Shown here: one piece after another, positions 59,582 to 64,000 of the stretch
Position numbering within the stretch: position 1 is the stretch's first letter
How the letters are laid out: every line of letters starts with the position of its first letter
DNA from: Rhodoferax ferrireducens
Lineage (GTDB): Bacteria; Pseudomonadota; Gammaproteobacteria; Burkholderiales; Burkholderiaceae_C
Length of the DNA stretch: 64,000 nt
NCBI GenBank assembly: GCA_002083775.1
Contig: MTEI01000001.1
Location: 620,001 to 684,000, forward strand
Reading direction: 5' to 3'
Translations under genes and position numbers: made by a program
Notes under the pieces: model-generated
What the model was told of the DNA's origin: nothing
Databases searched by the model: none
Seen by the model: only the letters and a program-made list of their open reading frames with translations

Positions 59582-62005
59582 TCAGCGCTTGCCGGGCTGC
59601 AGGGTAAGGGTGCTGCGGGTGTTGGCGGCCACGTCGGCCTCGTTCAGGTATTGCTGCATGTAGCCGCCCACGGCGTAAGCGGCGGCCTGGTCTTTGTAAT
59701 GCCTGTCGAACAGCACACCGCTTTGCCCCACCGGGTTGATGCCGCGTGACTGGCCGGGTTCGGCAAAGTCAATGATGCGCCGGGTAGACGGGCCATAAGC
59801 CACCGCCCAGGGGGCCGGGCCAATGCTGGTGGACTGGTTGTTGGGCACCTCGCGCCCGCCGGGCATCTCGAACGGCCCCACGTCAAAGAACCAGTCCAGC
59901 GGCTTCTTGGCGCCCAGCGGGTGCTTGTGGGTGAGGGTGTGGGCACGGCCCCAACCCCAGTCGTTGGGGCTTGTGCCCAAGGTGGCTTTCAGGTGTGCAA
60001 TGGCCGCGTGCCAGGCCACACCCACCGTGTCTTTGCGGGTCTCGAGTTTTTTGGTCTTGATGTTGTCCCACCAGGGCGAGGCTTCATCTTCAGCGAGCCG
60101 GGGCAGGGCCAGATCCAGCGCGCGCGTGCCGAGCAGGTTTTTGAACTGCATGTTGCCCAGCTCATCGGCCAGCGCGGCGTGGGTCAGCTCATAGAGAAAC
60201 TGGGTGAACACGGTGGGTGGGATGTTCAGCGGGGTGTATTGGCCGTCCCACAGCGTCAGGCTGTCAAACACCGAGCGCTCCAGCGGGTCGCGCACCACCT
60301 CGCTGAGCACCGGCAGCAGGGGCTTGAGCACGCGCCAGTAATAAGCGGTTTGGGTGCTGAGCTGCAGGGACTGGCTGTTGAGCGCATTCCACTGGATGCT
60401 GTCGTTGCCCAGGCGGTCTTCCAGGGCCTGGGCCCGGTCAAACAGGTTGTAGTAGCCCGCCACGGGCAGCCCGCTGCTGGACAAGGGTTGCTGGTTGGCT
60501 GAGACGATGTAGCCCCGCGGCGGGTTTTCTTCTTGCGGGTTGTCGCTGAAGCGGTAAAAGCCCAGCTTGTCAGACTCTTCTTCTTCGCCATCGAGGATAA
60601 ACACCGACTGCACCCCGGCCGGGCGGATCGGCAACTTGGCCGCAGCCCAGTAACCAATGTCGCCACTGGCATTGGCCCAGACGATGTTCAGGCCTGGCGC
60701 GTGGATCTGGCTGGCGGCTTCACGGGCTTTGGGCAGCGTGTCGGCCCGGTTCAGTGCGTAAAACGCCTCAAGCACCGGGTTGTCGGTTTCCAGAAACGCC
60801 CACCACATGGCCAGCGGCTTGGTGCCCAGAGTGTCCTGGAAGGCGCTGGTGATCACCGGGCCCTGCGGTGCGCGCTGCAGCGTCAGGGTGACGGGTTTGG
60901 CACCCTTGACCTTGATGATTTCCTGCGTGGTCTGCGGGTCCACCCATTCACCCAGGTGGGCCACCTGGTTGGGGTTGTTGGGGTTGGTGCGCAGGGCGAT
61001 CAGGTCCATGTCATCGTTCTGGAACATGGTCAGGCTCCAGCCAAACCGGCTGTTGTGCCCCAGCAGGGCCGACGCGTTGAGCGCCTGAAAATGCCCGTAC
61101 AGCTCAAACCCGGGGGCGCTCAAATGCGCCTCGTACCAGACCGAGGGCACGGCAAAACCAATGTGCGGGTCACCCGCCAGCAACGGCTTGCCGCTGGAGC
61201 TGCGCTGCCCCGATACCGCCCAGGCGTTGCTGCCCTCAAACAGCGGCACACCGGCCAGGTCTTGCACCTGGCGCGTGACCTCGGCTAACTGGGCCAGCGC
61301 CTGCCAGTCGGGTTGGGCGGGTTGGACGGGTTTGGCGGCGGCGGTGGGCAATTGGTTCAACACGCCCAGCGGGTGCCATGCCAAGTCAAAAATGGGCAGA
61401 TAGTCCTCGCCCAGTTCGTCGCGCACATAGGTCAGCACCGGCTCGGTCTTGAAAGTCGCCGCAAAGCTGTAGGCCAGGTAGCCCGAAACGGCCACCGTGT
61501 CGGCCAAGGTGAAAGGCCTTTTGGGTATACCGATCAAATCAAATTCCATGGGTGCCGGGTGGCTGGCCTGAAACTGGTTGACGCCGTCCAGATAGGCCAG
61601 CTGGGCCTGCACGGCCGGGCTCCCGGTATCCAGCGCAGCGGCCACCTTGGCGGCGTGTTCGCGCAGGCGCAGCGTGCGAAACAGCTTGTCCACCTTGAGC
61701 AGATCGGCGCCCAGCACCTCGGCCAGCTCACCCTGCGCCAGGCGGCGCACCATTTCCATCTGAAACAGCCGGTCTTGCGCGTGCACATAACCCAGCGCCC
61801 GGTACAAATCAGCTTCGTTGCTGGCTTTGATGTGCGGCACGCCGCGCTCGTCATAACGCACGCTGACCGGGGCGCTGAGCTGCGTCAGGTTGACCTCCCC
61901 CGAGCGTTGTGGCTTTTTGGTGGACACGTACCAAAACCCGCCGCCCACCGCAACCAGCAACCCAACCAGCAACAGCCCGGCGATGATTTTGAAGGCCAGT
62001 TTCAT
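59582..62005 (-). CDS. Penicillin acylase (Ntn-hydrolase) family protein
   Basis: The 807-residue protein begins with a signal/anchor segment (about 5-26). An alpha-chain-like part has YVHAQDRLFQMEMVRRLAQG. The autocleavage site is GSNAWAVSG, where Ser259 is the predicted N-terminal nucleophile of the beta chain. Late motifs include NPVGQSGVLFDRHYKDQA. Substrates of the family include beta-lactams, N-acyl-homoserine lactones and other amides; the sequence does not decide. Quorum-signal degradation is possible. It is probably periplasmic. Confidence 0.88.
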   Translation of the reverse strand: MKLAFKIIAGLLLVGLLVAVGGGFWYVSTKKPQRSGEVNLTQLSAPVSVRYDERGVPHIKASNEADLYRALGYVHAQDRLFQMEMVRRLAQGELAEVLGADLLKVDKLFRTLRLREHAAKVAAALDTGSPAVQAQLAYLDGVNQFQASHPAPMEFDLIGIPKRPFTLADTVAVSGYLAYSFAATFKTEPVLTYVRDELGEDYLPIFDLAWHPLGVLNQLPTAAAKPVQPAQPDWQALAQLAEVTRQVQDLAGVPLFEGSNAWAVSGQRSSSGKPLLAGDPHIGFAVPSVWYEAHLSAPGFELYGHFQALNASALLGHNSRFGWSLTMFQNDDMDLIALRTNPNNPNQVAHLGEWVDPQTTQEIIKVKGAKPVTLTLQRAPQGPVITSAFQDTLGTKPLAMWWAFLETDNPVLEAFYALNRADTLPKAREAASQIHAPGLNIVWANASGDIGYWAAAKLPIRPAGVQSVFILDGEEEESDKLGFYRFSDNPQEENPPRGYIVSANQQPLSSSGLPVAGYYNLFDRAQALEDRLGNDSIQWNALNSQSLQLSTQTAYYWRVLKPLLPVLSEVVRDPLERSVFDSLTLWDGQYTPLNIPPTVFTQFLYELTHAALADELGNMQFKNLLGTRALDLALPRLAEDEASPWWDNIKTKKLETRKDTVGVAWHAAIAHLKATLGTSPNDWGWGRAHTLTHKHPLGAKKPLDWFFDVGPFEMPGGREVPNNQSTSIGPAPWAVAYGPSTRRIIDFAEPGQSRGINPVGQSGVLFDRHYKDQAAAYAVGGYMQQYLNEADVAANTRSTLTLQPGKR

Positions 62006-62112
62006 GGCTTGTCTGCGAAAAATGTCCGGTTCATGGGTCGATCATAAAGGGCACCTTGCCCGGGCCGGGCAGCGCCCGGCATAATTTGCCGCTTCATACC
62101 CAGGAGACCTTT

Positions 62113-62526
62113 ATGAGCTTGTTTGATTCAGTTTTGAGCGCCGTCAGCAACCATGTGGAGCAGCAAGGCGGCCTGGCCAAGGTGCTGAGTGGTTTGCTGG
62201 CCAACAACGGTGAGCTGGGTGGCTTGAACGGGTTGGTGGACAAATTCAACCAGGCCGGTATGGGTGAGGTGGTCAGCTCGTGGATTGGCACCGGAGCCAA
62301 TCAGCCGATTTCGGGCGATCAGCTGTCGCAGGTGTTGGGTGGCGACATGCTGGGCAAGGTGGCCGGGCAGCTGGGCATGGACCCAGCGCAACTCAGTGGC
62401 CAACTCTCGGCCATGCTGCCGGGCTTGGTGGACCAACTCACGCCCAACGGTGCCATACCGCAAGGAGGTTTGGGCAATACCGGTGACTTGATGGGTATGC
62501 TGGGCGGCTTGCTGCAGCAGCGTTAA
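62113..62526 (+). CDS. YidB-like DUF937 protein
   Basis: The ATG at 62113 follows AGGAGA. The 137-residue protein matches the YidB/DUF937 pattern: SLFDSVLSAVSNHVEQQGG, a Gly-rich middle, SSWIGTGANQPISGDQLSQV near 55, and a Gly/Leu-rich tail. The function is unknown. It shares no operon with the divergent acylase and lies 31 bases before the binding-protein gene, so co-transcription with it is possible. Confidence 0.85.
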   Translation: MSLFDSVLSAVSNHVEQQGGLAKVLSGLLANNGELGGLNGLVDKFNQAGMGEVVSSWIGTGANQPISGDQLSQVLGGDMLGKVAGQLGMDPAQLSGQLSAMLPGLVDQLTPNGAIPQGGLGNTGDLMGMLGGLLQQR

Positions 62527-62557
62527 CGCCAAGACCTTTGACTGGACGACTTGAACC

Positions 62558-63694
62558 ATGCGCCTACGTTTTCTTTCAATGCTCGCCGCCGTTGCGCTGC
62601 TGCTGGCCGGGCAGGCCGGTGCTGCTGAGGGGGTCACGCCGACCCAGATCCTGATTGGTCAAAGCATCACCCTGCAGGACGGCAAGAACGAGTACGGCAC
62701 GGCGGTGCTGGTGGGTGTGCGCACCTATCTGGCGCAGGTCAACAGTGCGGGCGGGGTGGGTGGGCGCCAGGTGGTGCTGAAAACACTGGACGACAACAAC
62801 AGCACCGACCAGGCCCAGGCCAATGCGCGCAGGCTGATCGAAAAAGACGAGGTGTTCATCCTGTTCGGTTCGGTCGAGGGCGGGCCGTCTACGGCGCTGA
62901 TGCCGGTTGCGAATGCGTTCAATGTGCCGTTTTTTGGCCCCATGGCGGGCTCGCCCACGCTGCGCAGGCCACATCAAAGCCTGGTGTTTCCGGTGCGGGC
63001 TGAGCACCGGGACGAGTTTCAGGCGCTGATGGCCCAGGCCAAACGTTTGGGCATGCAAAAAGTGGCGTTCCTGCGGGCTGACTCGTCGGTGGGCGAGGCC
63101 CATCTGGCCAACGTCAAGCTGATCAGCCAGGCGCTGGGTGAAGAGCTGGTGGCCGATTTGCCTTTCAAATCCGATGTGACCGACGCACAGATTGACCAGT
63201 TGGTCACCCGCCTGTCGCAATCGGGGGCACAGATGGTGTTCAACCACGGTAGTGCTGGTGTGTATGAGAAGCTGATTCGCCAGGCCCGGGCGCGTGGCTT
63301 GCGCACGGCTTTTTACGGTGTCAACTCGGCCTCGACCCAGCTGGCCCAACATTTGGGCGAGCTGGCGCACGGCATGGTGTTTGCCCAGGTGATGCCCAGC
63401 CCCTGGGAGCGTAAAACCGCCATCACCCGCGAATACCAGGCAGCCTTTTCAAAGGCACAGCCAGGGCAGGATTTTTCTTACGGCAGCCTGGAGGGTTATG
63501 TGACTGCCAAGGCGCTGGTGCAAGCCTTGCGGCTGGCAGGCGCCAACCCGACGCGTGAGAGTTTTCTGGCCGGGCTGAGCAATGCCCGTCTGGACATCAA
63601 TGGCCTCACCGCCAGTTACAGACCGCAGGAGCACCGGGGCCTGTCATTTGTGGACCTGGCCATCGTCACCCGCGAGTCAAAGTTCCGTCATTGA
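62558..63694 (+). CDS. ABC transporter substrate-binding protein, Leu/Ile/Val type
   Basis: The 378-residue protein has a signal peptide (MRLRFLSMLAAVALLLAGQ, cleavage near AGA-A). The periplasmic binding fold of the Peripla_BP_6 family follows, with ILIGQSITLQDGKNEYG, NSAGGVGGRQVVLKTLDDNN and NVPFFGPMAGSP. No permease or ATPase gene is adjacent, so it may serve a distant transporter or a sensor. Its last 29 bases overlap the convergent hpnE gene. Confidence 0.88.
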   Translation: MRLRFLSMLAAVALLLAGQAGAAEGVTPTQILIGQSITLQDGKNEYGTAVLVGVRTYLAQVNSAGGVGGRQVVLKTLDDNNSTDQAQANARRLIEKDEVFILFGSVEGGPSTALMPVANAFNVPFFGPMAGSPTLRRPHQSLVFPVRAEHRDEFQALMAQAKRLGMQKVAFLRADSSVGEAHLANVKLISQALGEELVADLPFKSDVTDAQIDQLVTRLSQSGAQMVFNHGSAGVYEKLIRQARARGLRTAFYGVNSASTQLAQHLGELAHGMVFAQVMPSPWERKTAITREYQAAFSKAQPGQDFSYGSLEGYVTAKALVQALRLAGANPTRESFLAGLSNARLDINGLTASYRPQEHRGLSFVDLAIVTRESKFRH

Positions 63695-64000
63695 CGATGC
63701 AGCGCGCGGCGTTGATGCCGCTGCGTATGGCGCCCTCCAGCGTGGCCGGGTAAGGCCCCGCCACATAGTCACCACACGCCAGCAAGCCCGGCACGATGTG
63801 CTGGGCCGGGCGCTGGAGCCCCGGGGTGCAGGCAAAAGTGGCGCGTTTTTCCACCACGGTTTGCACCGGTTGCAGCGTCAGCCCCAATTGCGCTTGGGCC
63901 TGCGCCAGCACCTGCGCCTGCACCGTGGCCCGGTCACCTGTGGAGGCGCTGACCACAAACGCCAGCAGGCCGGCCGGGCCGCCGAGCGCACCGCGGTCAA
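63666..64000 (-). CDS. hpnE: Hydroxysqualene dehydroxylase / squalene-associated FAD desaturase, C-terminal part
   Basis: The minus-strand frame runs open from the right window edge to the stop at 63666, encoding about 111 C-terminal residues. The segment VPGLLACGDYVAGPYPATLE followed by GAIRSGINAA is the FAD-binding C-terminal motif of HpnE-type amine-oxidase-like enzymes. These form squalene from hydroxysqualene in hopanoid synthesis. Other carotenoid/protoporphyrinogen-like oxidoreductases are less likely. The gene is only partly visible. Confidence 0.8.
   Translation of the reverse strand, partial: DRGALGGPAGLLAFVVSASTGDRATVQAQVLAQAQAQLGLTLQPVQTVVEKRATFACTPGLQRPAQHIVPGLLACGDYVAGPYPATLEGAIRSGINAARCIVNDGTLTRG

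Overview
This window looks like chromosomal DNA from a betaproteobacterium of the order Burkholderiales, most likely family Comamonadaceae (Rhodoferax/Polaromonas-like). That placement is inferred from overall protein character, high GC, gene content (Bug-type TctC, Mrp antiporter with fused A/B subunit, PilU, HpnE) and a dispersed repeat style. No rRNA, tRNA, CRISPR array, transposase or phage gene was seen.

Layout. 1-3449 (minus): dTDP-L-rhamnose genes rfbB-rfbD-rfbA-rfbC, with rfbC cut by the window edge. 3610-7913 (minus): ABC-F ATPase yheS, methyltransferase prmB, pilus retraction ATPase pilU. 8167-10272 (minus): lysine/peptidoglycan precursor genes dapC-dapD. 10320-11543 (plus): a degenerate HD-domain protein. 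11553-19789 (minus): murI, class I fumarase and a six-gene Mrp cation/proton antiporter operon, preceded by a YqhA-type membrane protein. 20656-22650 (plus): acs. 22934-27405 (minus): hslR, a glutathione peroxidase, TctD/TctE two-component system and a methyltransferase. 28060-31048 (plus): tripartite tricarboxylate transporter tctCBA, presumably controlled by TctDE.

From 31149 to 58397 lies a dense signalling and chemotaxis island. It begins with a minus-strand chemoreceptor carrying a periplasmic c-type heme motif. A plus-strand chain follows: HDOD protein, receiver/HD-GYP-like protein, multi-sensor kinase, hemerythrin-kinase fusion, polyphosphate:AMP phosphotransferase, receiver-kinase fusion and NarL-type regulator. 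Several of these overlap by ATGA/TGATG. Next come a REC-PAS-GGDEF-EAL protein, a PAS kinase with a small receiver, a membrane chemotaxis transducer, and the chemotaxis core cheY-STAS-cheA-mcp-cheW-cheR-cheD-cheB, ending in a bacteriohemerythrin. Oxygen/redox sensing (heme MCP, two hemerythrins), c-di-GMP metabolism and chemotaxis are therefore encoded side by side. CheA also carries a region resembling a c-di-GMP-binding MshEN module. The right end (58394-64000) has hemH, a penicillin-acylase family protein, a YidB-like protein, a branched-chain-amino-acid-type binding protein and the 3' end of hpnE.

Two dispersed palindromic repeat families run through the window. Family A (about 50 bp, core AGCCCTT-loop-AAGGGCT flanked by AGCTAT and AGGCTGATTT) occurs between genes, but copies also lie in frame inside the tctD and prmB genes and probably murI, and one forms the end of a chemoreceptor gene. 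Family B (REP-like, TCATCCCGG...CCGGGAT and ATTGCGG...CCGCAAT arms) lies between genes, and one copy supplies the prmB stop codon. The in-gene copies are the most unusual structural signal seen here.
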